In this document: positions 26,891 to 34,414 of the stretch, piece after piece
Layout: each line of letters opens with the position of its first letter
How positions within the stretch are numbered: the first letter of the stretch is position 1
DNA from: Parafrankia sp. EUN1f
Lineage (GTDB): Bacteria > Actinomycetota > Actinomycetes > Frankiales > Frankiaceae
Direction: 5' to 3'
Assembly: GCF_000177675.1 (NCBI RefSeq)
Contig: NZ_ADGX01000040.1
Span: 1-64,000, forward strand
DNA: 64,000 nt
Notes under the pieces: model-generated
Seen by the model: the letters and a program-made list of their open reading frames with translations, nothing else
Told to the model about the DNA's origin: nothing
The model's database searches: none
Made by a program: the position numbers and the translations under genes

Positions 26891-29740
26891 TCAACCCGAC
26901 TGGTCGATGACCGTCGCGCCGAGGCTTGTGCGCAGCAGGGCCACCGCGGCCTCCTCGCTGCTCCTGGCATCCCCCGGATGGGTGGGTACGTCCTCGTCGT
27001 CGAGGGACGCATCGTCCACCCCGGAGATGTCGCCGACAGCCGCCGGCCCCGCGGTGGCCACCGAGGAGCCAGGCGATCGACCGGCCGCGGCGTGCCCGGC
27101 GCGGGCGGTCATCATCGCGGCGCGTGCCGCGGCAGCCCCGCTCTGAGGCCGGCCGCCGCCGGTCGCGGGTGGGACGGCACCACCCGGCTGAGCCGGATCC
27201 TGCCGCGGAACCGATCCGGCCGGTGGCGACGCGAGCGCTGTGCCAGGGCCGGATCCGGGTCCGGGTGTGGTGCCGGGTCCGAATGTGGTGCCTGGGCCGG
27301 GCGCCATGCCAGGGCCGCCGGGTGCGCGGCCGTGACCGGCTACGACGCCGTGGCCGGGTGCGGTGCCGGGGCGCACGGCGGGCGGGGGCCCACCCGAACC
27401 GTTGCCGGCGAACGGATCGGCCGGCGGGTACGCGCCGAACGCTCCGGGAGGCCCGGCCGTCGCGGACCCGGGTACGGCCGCCCCGGCGCCGCCAGGTCCG
27501 ACGCCACTGGACATCTGCGGCGACGTGCTGACGGACATCTGCGGCGACGTGCTGACGGCAGGGGGCGCTGTGGCGACGGCTGACGCGACCGCCGCCACCG
27601 GCGACCCGAAGGAGCCGCCGGCCGGCGTGGCAGGTGCCCCGGGGGCCGACCAACCGTCGCTCGAAGGCCCGCCTGCACCCGGAACGCCCGGAACGCCCTG
27701 CCTCTGCTCAGGGCCGCTGTCGTGGGGGACGCCCGGGCCGCCGGGCATGCCTGGCCCCGCTGTGCCGTTGACGGCCCCGCTGCCCGGGTGCGCCTCGGCG
27801 CCACCATAGGCCGCGGACGCGACCCGCGGACCAGACCCGCCAGACCCGCCGGAGACGCCGGAGCCGGCATACGGACCTGGACCGGCGGGGGCGGGAGACC
27901 CGCCATACGCGCCCGGTGGCACCGGGCTGAACCCGGCCGGGGGCGCGCCGCCGCTACCGGGCTGCCCGGCTCCGCCCGACCCGCCGGTGCCCCGAGGAGC
28001 CTGGGGGCGACCACCCGACGGGCCGGGACCACCGCCTCCGATGGTGACCCGCCACGTTCCACCGAACCGGTCGGTGAGCGCGGAGGCCAGGATCTCGGCG
28101 TTGTTCCCCTGACCGAACATCTTCCCCATCGCCGGCGCGGAGAACGAGAGCACGACCTCGTCCCCGCGGACCTCGACGACCGAGGCGTAGTCCTTCAGGA
28201 TCGCGTGGGTCCGGCGGCTGCGGCGGCCGGCGAATGCGAGCACCTCATCCCAGACGGCGGTCAGCCCCGCGGCATCAAGGCCGCCGGAGCCGGCGCCCGG
28301 AGACGACGCCGTCGCTGCCGGGTACGCGGGCGCGGGCGCTGCCGGGTACGCGGGCGCGGGCGCAGCCGGGTACGCGGGGCCTGCTGGAGCCGCGGCCGTG
28401 GGCGCGGGCGCGGGTGGGTAGGCGGGTGCCGGCCCTGAGGCCGGAGGCCCGGTGACCGCACCCGCGGGACCCTCGGCGGTGGCTACTGCTGCTGGCGCGG
28501 GCGGGCCGGCGTGCGGCGGTGCCTCCATGTGGGCGTTCGCGGCGGTGGCCGCCGGGCCCGCGAGCGGAGCCGCTCCGAGCGCCGGCGCCGGCCGGCGTTC
28601 CAGCCGCTCGAGCCGGACGGCGAGCGCGGCCGGGTCCGCGGAGGCGCTGGGGAGAAGGGCGCGCGCGAGGATCAGTTCCAGCAGCAGCCGGGGGCTCGCC
28701 GTCCCGCGCATCTCGACCAGGCCGGAATGCAGGACGTCCGCCGTGCGGGAGAGCTCCGCCGGCCCGATGCGGCCGGCCTGGGCCCGCATCCGGTCGACCT
28801 GGTCGCTGGAGAACGACTCCAGCAGGCCGCGCTCCACCGCGTCGGGCACCGCGGCGACCACGATGAGATCACGGAGCCGGTCGAGCAGGTCGGTCGCGAA
28901 GCGGCGCGGGTCGTGGCCGGACGAGACCACACGATCGACCACGGTGAACAGTGCCGCGCCGTTGCGCCCGGCGAGGGCGTCCACGGTCTCGTCGAGCAGG
29001 ATTCCGTCCGTCATGCCCAGCAGCGCCACCGCGCGCTCGTAGCTGAGCCCGCCCTCCCCGGCACCGGCGAGGAGCTGGTCGAGGACGGAGAGCGAGTCCC
29101 GGACGGAGCCGGCACCCGCGCGCACCACCAGCGGGAACACCGCCGGGTCGACGACGACCCCCTCCTGCTCGCAGATCGACTCCAGATGCCCGCGGAGGAC
29201 ACCAGGAGGCACAAGCCGGAAGGCGTAGTGGTGCGTCCGGGACCGGATGGTGGCGATCACCTTGTCCGGCTCGGTGGTGGCGAAGACGAACTTCAGGTAC
29301 GGAGGCGGCTCCTCGACCACCTTCAGCAGCGCGTTGAACGCCGCCGCCGTGACCATGTGCGCCTCGTCGACGACGAACACCTTGAACCGGGCGGACGCAG
29401 GGGCGAAGAACGCGCGTTCACGCAGGTCACGAGCATCATCGACAAGACCGTGCGAGGCGGCGTCGATCTCCGTGACGTCCATCGACGAGCCGGTACGGAT
29501 GGAGACGCACTGGTCGCAGACCCCGCAGGGCTCCGGTGTCGGGCCCTTCTCACAGTTCAGCGAGGCGGCCAGGATCCGGGCCGACGACGTCTTCCCGCAC
29601 CCGCGGGGGCCGCTGAACAGGTAGGCGTGGTGTAGCCGCCCACTGCGCAACGCGTGACCAAGCGCGTCGGTGACGTGCTCCTGGCCCACCACCTGGCCGA
29701 ACGTCGCAGGGCGGTACCTGTTGTACAGCGCAGTGCTCAC
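26891..29740 (-). CDS. dnaX: DNA polymerase III tau/gamma subunit
   Basis: Clamp-loader ATPase of the replisome. It has Walker A SGPRGCGKTSSARIL, a Cys4 zinc site (CEKGPTPEPCGVCDQC), Walker B VFVVDEAHMV, ATTEPDKVIATIRSR and the sensor segment SVRDSLSVLDQLL. The GTG at 29740 starts the classic STALYNRYRPATF and has GGAG upstream; earlier codons would fall inside the SRP RNA gene. The protein is 949 residues. After the ATPase there is a Pro/Ala linker with eight-residue AYPAAPAP repeats (24-bp period, DNA about 28318-28380), a folded tau-like block ending LTDRFGGTWRVTIGGGG, then a very long Gly/Pro-rich tail. Confidence 0.94.
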   Translation of the reverse strand: MSTALYNRYRPATFGQVVGQEHVTDALGHALRSGRLHHAYLFSGPRGCGKTSSARILAASLNCEKGPTPEPCGVCDQCVSIRTGSSMDVTEIDAASHGLVDDARDLRERAFFAPASARFKVFVVDEAHMVTAAAFNALLKVVEEPPPYLKFVFATTEPDKVIATIRSRTHHYAFRLVPPGVLRGHLESICEQEGVVVDPAVFPLVVRAGAGSVRDSLSVLDQLLAGAGEGGLSYERAVALLGMTDGILLDETVDALAGRNGAALFTVVDRVVSSGHDPRRFATDLLDRLRDLIVVAAVPDAVERGLLESFSSDQVDRMRAQAGRIGPAELSRTADVLHSGLVEMRGTASPRLLLELILARALLPSASADPAALAVRLERLERRPAPALGAAPLAGPAATAANAHMEAPPHAGPPAPAAVATAEGPAGAVTGPPASGPAPAYPPAPAPTAAAPAGPAYPAAPAPAYPAAPAPAYPAATASSPGAGSGGLDAAGLTAVWDEVLAFAGRRSRRTHAILKDYASVVEVRGDEVVLSFSAPAMGKMFGQGNNAEILASALTDRFGGTWRVTIGGGGPGPSGGRPQAPRGTGGSGGAGQPGSGGAPPAGFSPVPPGAYGGSPAPAGPGPYAGSGVSGGSGGSGPRVASAAYGGAEAHPGSGAVNGTAGPGMPGGPGVPHDSGPEQRQGVPGVPGAGGPSSDGWSAPGAPATPAGGSFGSPVAAVASAVATAPPAVSTSPQMSVSTSPQMSSGVGPGGAGAAVPGSATAGPPGAFGAYPPADPFAGNGSGGPPPAVRPGTAPGHGVVAGHGRAPGGPGMAPGPGTTFGPGTTPGPGSGPGTALASPPAGSVPRQDPAQPGGAVPPATGGGRPQSGAAAARAAMMTARAGHAAAGRSPGSSVATAGPAAVGDISGVDDASLDDEDVPTHPGDARSSEEAAVALLRTSLGATVIDQSG

Positions 29741-29782
29741 TCGTGTGCTCCGGATGCTCGCGATGCTCGCCCGAACGAGGAG

Positions 29783-29869
29783 GACCCCTCGCACACCCGC
29801 CAGAGCCCGCTTACCCTTGCTGCCTTCCGGCCCTGGGGGGGTTCACGGGGTAACGCCGCACGAGGGGTC
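29783..29869 (-). ncRNA. ffs: Signal recognition particle RNA, small bacterial type
   Basis: On the minus strand GACCCCTCG at the 5' end pairs with CGAGGGGTC at the 3' end, and between them lies the conserved apical loop CCAGGGCCGGAAGGCAGC followed by AAGGGTAAGCGGGC. This is the 4.5S-like RNA that binds Ffh. Its place directly upstream of dnaX is common in actinobacteria. The ends are judged from pairing and may be off by a few bases. Confidence 0.92.
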
Positions 29870-29988
29870 TGCTGTGCAGTCTAGCCGTCTCCCAGCGATC
29901 ATGAGCGTGCGGGTCCGGTGGCCGGCTGTGAGCCCGTTCGCGCCCCCCGGCGCCCCACTACGCCCCGCCGTCAGATAGGCTCCCCCAC

Positions 29989-30073
29989 GGAGGATTCGCC
30001 TAGTGGCCTAGGGCGCACGCTTGGAAAGCGTGTTGGGGGCAACCCCTCGAGAGTTCGAATCTCTCATCCTCCG
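29989..30073 (+). tRNA. tRNA-Ser (anticodon GGA)
   Basis: The acceptor arms GGAGGAT (29989-29995) and ATCCTCC (30066-30072) pair, followed by discriminator G. The anticodon stem-loop is CACGCTTGGAAAGCGTG with anticodon GGA. A long variable arm (GGGGGCAACCCC) identifies class II tRNA-Ser, and the T-arm is GAGAGTTCGAATCTCTC. CCA is not encoded. Confidence 0.96.
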
Positions 30074-30222
30074 CAACGATCGTCCCGCCCTATCAGGGCA
30101 AGTGCCGCAGGCCGGTCCATCCCGGAAACCGACCCGCGATCCTGCGGTCTCAGTTCTGGTCTCGTTCGTCCTGCGCTGCGGGCTTCACCGACGGGGACGG
30201 CTCCCACAAGCTGCCGGCCGAC

Positions 30223-30477
30223 CTAGTCCGCTGTGTCGCGCAACATCGGGTCGGTCATGTGCTGGCAGCGACGCCGCATGTCCGAGGACCAGCCCATGAT
30301 CCCCATGACGATCCGGTCGGGCACCCCCAGCAGGAGAAGCCTGGTGGCTGCGATGTGCCGGGCGTCGTGCAGCCGCGCGTCACGCAGTCCGACGGACCGC
30401 AGCAGCGCCTTCCACTCGTGGTGGTTCGGTGTCCGGGTTCAGCAGGTGGCCCGTCTCGTCGGTGAACAACCCGCCCT
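30223..30477 (-). pseudogene. Remnant of a tyrosine recombinase (phage/ICE-type integrase)
   Basis: The minus strand reads HEWKALLRSVGLRDARLHD followed by ARHIAATRLLLLGVPDRIV and MGIMGWSSDMRRRCQHM, ending at a TAG (30223-30225). This is the C-terminal catalytic domain of a site-specific recombinase: the HxxR box (HDARH) is intact, and QHM stands where the H/W and Tyr region should follow. Just upstream, GLFTDETGHLLNPDTE is in a different frame, and a stop closes the HEW frame, so the gene is broken. Most of the N-terminus is absent. Its place 150 bp beyond a tRNA gene is typical of integrated elements. Confidence 0.75.
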
Positions 30478-30620
30478 CCCTCCTGCCACAGCGATCCAGC
30501 CAACGCCCATTCGGTGTTCTGACCTATACGGCTGGGTCTGTGACGGTTCGTGGTCGGCCGGTTAGGCTTGCCAGCCATAGCTCGGGATCGGGAGGCGGGC
30601 GTGTCGGGTTCTTACGGCCG

Positions 30621-31814
30621 ATGATCATTGACCGAGAGCAGGTCGCGGCGGCGCTGCCCGACTACACGGTGGGCGTCCAGCTTGGGCGCGGGGGGTTCGG
30701 GCTGGTACTGGCCGGCGAGCATCGAAAGATGGGCCGACCGGTCGCAATCAAGGTGATGGCGGCGGACAACGGCGAGGGCGTGACCGTGGCCGGGTTCACC
30801 GACGAGGCACGGGTGCTCGCCCGCCTGAACCATCCGCACGTGGTGCAGGTCTACGACTACCGTGAGACCGGCGGGCTGTGCCTGGTTGTAATGGAACTGC
30901 TCGCCGGCGGAACACTGGGCAAGCGCCGCGCGAATCTCACTCCCCAGCAGGGGTGCGCGGTCGGCTTGGCGGTGGCCACCGCGCTTACCCACGCCCACAC
31001 CCGCCGGGTGCTGCACCGCGACATCAAAGCCGGCAACGTTCTGTTCGCCGCCGATAGCACCCCCAAGGTCAGCGACTTCGGCATTGCCAAGATGTTCGAA
31101 CGTTCTGCCGTGACCGTCAGTGGGATGGCAGGCACTCCGATGTACATGGCGCCGGAGCAGATCGAAAGGGGGCGGATCGGCCCGGCCACCGACCTCTATG
31201 CACTCGGCGTCATGCTTTACCAGCTCCTCACCGGCAGGCACCTCTTCAATCCTCGCCAGGACAGGCAGGCCCTGTGGCACCAGCACCTCAACGACCCGCC
31301 GCCTCCGCTGGTCGGTGTGCCTGACCCGCTCGCCGCCGTCGTCCTGCGTGCACTGGCCAAACGTTCCGCCGACCGCCAGCCCGACGCCCACACCTTTGCC
31401 ATCGATCTCGCCCACGCTGCCACGCGTTCCTACGGACCTGGCTGGATCAGCGCCACTGACCTGCCTCTCCACCTGTCTGATGATGTCCGCCACGCTCTCC
31501 AGACGGCCTCACCACAGCTAGCCCCACCAGCGACCGAGGCTGGGACAAGCTCCCCCGTGTCTGCACTCGTGGACGGCGCCACAGAACTGGCACCGACGGC
31601 CGCCCCACGAACAGCCCCGCCACCCCTCGCCGGGAACGAGAGCACCTCCCGGCGGCCCTCCAGACGGCGCCTGCTGGCCGCCGGCGCCACAGCCCTCACT
31701 GTCACAGCTGTCACACCATTCCGTTACGCACCCTCCTCAACTCCGGCCCGCCAGCTATCTGGTCCCATCCGGCCTCCCTCGGCGAATTGCCGATTGGGCA
31801 GGGCGAGAATGTGA
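30621..31814 (+). CDS. Ser/Thr protein kinase (PknB type), frame lost before its WD40 part
   Basis: Eukaryotic-type kinase with all key motifs: glycine loop LGRGGFGLVLAGEH, VAIKVM Lys, HRDIKAGN catalytic loop, DFGIAK, and GTPMYMAPEQ activation segment, then DLYALGVMLYQLLTGRH. The start is ATG 30621 (MIIDREQVAAALPDY). After the kinase come a Pro/Ala linker and a hydrophobic stretch LLAAGATALTVTAVTPF that would anchor the protein in the membrane. The frame then ends in GPIRPPSANCRLGRARM, whereas the WD40 repeats continue in another frame. In relatives the kinase and beta-propeller are one protein, so this is probably a frameshifted gene. The kinase itself looks intact. Confidence 0.85.
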   Translation: MIIDREQVAAALPDYTVGVQLGRGGFGLVLAGEHRKMGRPVAIKVMAADNGEGVTVAGFTDEARVLARLNHPHVVQVYDYRETGGLCLVVMELLAGGTLGKRRANLTPQQGCAVGLAVATALTHAHTRRVLHRDIKAGNVLFAADSTPKVSDFGIAKMFERSAVTVSGMAGTPMYMAPEQIERGRIGPATDLYALGVMLYQLLTGRHLFNPRQDRQALWHQHLNDPPPPLVGVPDPLAAVVLRALAKRSADRQPDAHTFAIDLAHAATRSYGPGWISATDLPLHLSDDVRHALQTASPQLAPPATEAGTSSPVSALVDGATELAPTAAPRTAPPPLAGNESTSRRPSRRRLLAAGATALTVTAVTPFRYAPSSTPARQLSGPIRPPSANCRLGRARM

Positions 31815-32323
31815 ACTCGGTGGCCTTCTCCCCAATCGGTCGCATTCTGGCTATCAGCTCCAGCCCTCCCGGTGAGAGCGGCGTGGTGTGGTTGTGGGAT
31901 GTGTCCGATCCGGCCCGGCCGGCCCAGCTGGGACAGCCACTGACCAGCCGGGACGGCGGAGTCGGGGCGGTGGCGTTCTCCCCGGACAGGCGCACCCTCG
32001 CACTTGGCCTCGGCGTCGACAGCGCGGTGCAGTTGTGGGATGTGTCCGATCCGGCCCGGCCTGCCCAGATGGGCAACCTGCCGACCGACGATTATGGATC
32101 GGTGTTCGATATGGCGTTCTCGCCAGACGGACACATCCTGGCCACTAGCAATTATGAGCAAGATTCGGTGCGGTTGTGGGATGTGTCCGATCCGGCCCGG
32201 CCAGCCCCGCTGGGTCATCCATCGACGAATGTGAAGAGGAGTTGGGCCTCACTGGCATTCTCGCCAGACGGACACATCCTGGCTATCGGCAGCCAAGCAG
32301 TGTGGCTGTGGGCAGGGGGATGA
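31721..32323 (+). pseudogene. WD40 repeat part of the kinase gene, out of frame and truncated
   Basis: Four WD40-like repeats, each with NSVAFSP- or DMAFSPDGHILA-type strands and ending WLWDVSDPARPA. DNA around TTGTGGGATGTGTCCGATCC recurs nearly identically at about 31893, 32035 and 32176, so the repeats arose by recent duplication. The frame is open from about 31721 (LNSGPPAIWSHPASLGE) and is offset from the kinase frame; one added base between 31720 and 31780 would join them. It stops at 32323 after four repeats where a propeller normally needs seven. It probably served as a sensor or scaffold outside the membrane. Confidence 0.75.
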
Positions 32324-32401
32324 CCGTCCAGCTCGCCCTCATCGCCCAGTGCATCGAGCCGGCGTCCGGGTGCCGGCTCGATACGCGGTTGCCGGGTGAG
32401 G

Positions 32402-33112
32402 TCAGCTGACGGAGCGGGCAGGTGCGGGTGTCGAGACCACCGGCGGGGTGGTCGCCGGATCTGTGGCACCGTCGAGGGCGGGCAGGCCGCGGCGCAGGAT
32501 CGTGATGGCGCAGGCGGCGAACCCGACGAGCAGGATCACGTTCGCGATGGTCCCGACGACCCCGCCACCGCCGCCGGCGAAGTTGACCGGCTCGTAGACG
32601 ACGAACAGCGCCGCTGCCCAGCGCGGCACGGCCCGTGACCGCCACAGCGCGATGCCGAGGCACATCATCGACACCAGGCCACCGACCAGGCTTAGCAGGA
32701 CGAACGCCTGGAACTGCGCCGAGCCGCTCAGGTGGTGCATCAGCGTGGCGCCGGCAGCGTGGTCGGTCTCGGCGGCCGCGGCGCGTACATCATCGGTGCT
32801 GATCAGGCCGATCCAGGCGCTGCCGGAGATGATCCCGAGCCAGCCCGCGACGGCGGAGAGCCGGGGCGAGCGTGCGAAGGCCAGTAGCGCCGTGAGTGCC
32901 GTGGAGGCCCCGAGCAGGACGACGAAGATCTCGGCGACGAGCGCCGCGTCGACCCTGTCGGAGTGGGCGGCGAACGTCTCGACGGCCGCGAGGTCATCGC
33001 CCTGCCCGGTCGTGGGGAGGAGCGCCGTCGACAGCACGGCGCTCACGCCCACGACGACCAGACAGGTGGCGGCGAGCAGCCTGCCGATCGGTGAGGTGGA
33101 CCTGGTGGACAT
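32402..33112 (-). CDS. Integral membrane protein, DUF4386-like (tentative)
   Basis: A 236-residue protein with about six or seven hydrophobic helices: LLAATCLVVVGVSAVLSTA, LVAEIFVVLLGASTALTAL, AFVLLSLVGGLVSMMCLG and VVGTIANVILLVGF. Length and pattern resemble DUF4386-type membrane proteins of unknown function. ATG 33112 is supported by AAAGGAG upstream; the ORF extension to 33487 is Arg/Pro-rich and unlikely. It lies downstream of the lipoprotein gene on the same strand, separated by 256 bp. Confidence 0.6.
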   Translation of the reverse strand: MSTRSTSPIGRLLAATCLVVVGVSAVLSTALLPTTGQGDDLAAVETFAAHSDRVDAALVAEIFVVLLGASTALTALLAFARSPRLSAVAGWLGIISGSAWIGLISTDDVRAAAAETDHAAGATLMHHLSGSAQFQAFVLLSLVGGLVSMMCLGIALWRSRAVPRWAAALFVVYEPVNFAGGGGGVVGTIANVILLVGFAACAITILRRGLPALDGATDPATTPPVVSTPAPARSVS

Positions 33113-33368
33113 GGCAGGGGCTCCTTTCTCTGGGAGCTGAGGTGGGTCTCGGCGGAAGCTGAGATGGTCGCGGCGCGGCGAGCGGCGTGACCGGGCGACG
33201 AGAGGCAAGGGGGTCTCGGCGGCGGCCGTGTGGCCATGGCCGCCGCCTGGAGCCGCCTGGTGCCGACGGGTGGGAAGGGCTCTGGGCACATCCGAGTCCG
33301 CGCGGACCACCAGGCGGCCGGTTGCGCGAGGGATCAGCCGGCGTCCGGGGGCCGTTGCCGGCTGCGGC

Positions 33369-34187
33369 TCATCCGACCTCGAAGCCGGCAGCGACGACGC
33401 CGCTGAACTGCGGCGGTGTGCCGACGGGCGCGGTGACGACGTAGCGGCCAGCGCTGAGCGTGGCCAGCGCGTACGCCGGCGCGGCACCCGTCGGCTGGGC
33501 CACCGCGACGATGTCGGCGATGTCCTCGACGTTGACCTTGCCGGCCTGCACGTCGGCGGCGGTGGCGGTCTGCCCGTCCCGGACCTTGCCGAGCAGCAGG
33601 ATGAAGCCGGCCTTCGCCGGGTCGGTGCCCGTGTTGGCGAACCTAATCGCGACCGGGCCGGCAGGCAGCGTCGCCGGCACGCCGGACAGGGCGCCCCCGT
33701 CGCTGTTCGTCACGTCGAGGGTGGGGTAGTCGCAGGAGTCGTGCGCCCAGGCGTTGACGGCGGTGAGCGCGGCCTGGAGCGAGGCGTCGTCGGTGGAGAC
33801 CGGCTTTCCTTCCGTCGCGTCCCGCACGGCCGTGGCCAGCGTGTCGACCTTGCTCGTCAGGTCTGCCGGAACACCGGCGCGCAACGCGGTGATGCGGGGT
33901 TGCAGCGGTGTCGCCCAGGCGGCCAGTTCGGCTGCTGACGCCGGCGGCCCGTCCGGATCGATCCCGGGGATGTTGACCCAGTCGCTGGCCAGCGCGGCGT
34001 CGCAGGCCGTCCGGGTGGCGTCGGCCGTGGCCGTGGCCGTGGCGGTGGCCGACGGCGTGCCCGCGGCGGCGGGCGAGTCGGAAGAGCCGGAGCAGGCGGG
34101 GAGCAGGACGAGGGCGCCGATGCTGACGGCACCGACGACGACGGTCCATCGGCGGGTGGCCAGGCCGGTGATGCTGTGAGTCTTCAT
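33369..34187 (-). CDS. Secreted lipoprotein of unknown function
   Basis: A 272-residue protein with a signal peptide (VVGAVSIGALVLLPACSGSS) whose lipobox LPAC marks it as a lipoprotein attached outside the membrane. A Thr/Ala run (TATATATADATR) follows. The C-terminal half is beta-rich (LPAGPVAIRFANTGTDPAKA and LSAGRYVVTAPVGTPPQF), resembling cupredoxin- or DUF-type extracellular domains, but no metal ligands are clear. ATG 34187 has AGGAGA upstream. It diverges from a two-component system across a spacer with 11-bp repeats, so the two may be functionally linked. Confidence 0.7.
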   Translation of the reverse strand: MKTHSITGLATRRWTVVVGAVSIGALVLLPACSGSSDSPAAAGTPSATATATATADATRTACDAALASDWVNIPGIDPDGPPASAAELAAWATPLQPRITALRAGVPADLTSKVDTLATAVRDATEGKPVSTDDASLQAALTAVNAWAHDSCDYPTLDVTNSDGGALSGVPATLPAGPVAIRFANTGTDPAKAGFILLLGKVRDGQTATAADVQAGKVNVEDIADIVAVAQPTGAAPAYALATLSAGRYVVTAPVGTPPQFSGVVAAGFEVG

Positions 34188-34198
34188 CGTTGTCTCCT

Positions 34199-34235
34199 GA
34201 TCGGACCCTGATCGGACCCTGGTCGGACCGGTCCG
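34199..34235. promoter_or_regulatory. Three 11-bp direct repeats and a palindrome between lipoprotein and histidine kinase
   Basis: GATCGGACCCT (34199-34209), GATCGGACCCT (34210-34220) and GGTCGGACCGG (34221-34231) follow each other at one helical turn. The last runs into the perfect palindrome CGGACCGGTCCG (34224-34235). It lies 12 bp upstream of the lipoprotein start and is a candidate operator for the adjacent NarL-type regulator. Confidence 0.5.
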
Positions 34236-34414
34236 GCTGACCGGTCGTGGCGGCAGGGCGATCATTCGGGCGGTTCGTTCCCGCCGGCACCGGTGCGCTG
34301 TCCCGCGATGACCGGGAGGATTTCCCGGCACGAACGGGAACCGCCGTGCCCCACACTGGTCCGACCGGATGCGATCACACGGTTGCACCGAGACAAAAGG
34401 CACGGGGAGCTGGC

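Noticed and set aside
29741-29794. An upstream GTG start for dnaX
   Set aside because: It would place the dnaX start inside the SRP RNA gene; GTG 29740 begins the conserved N-terminus and has a ribosome site.
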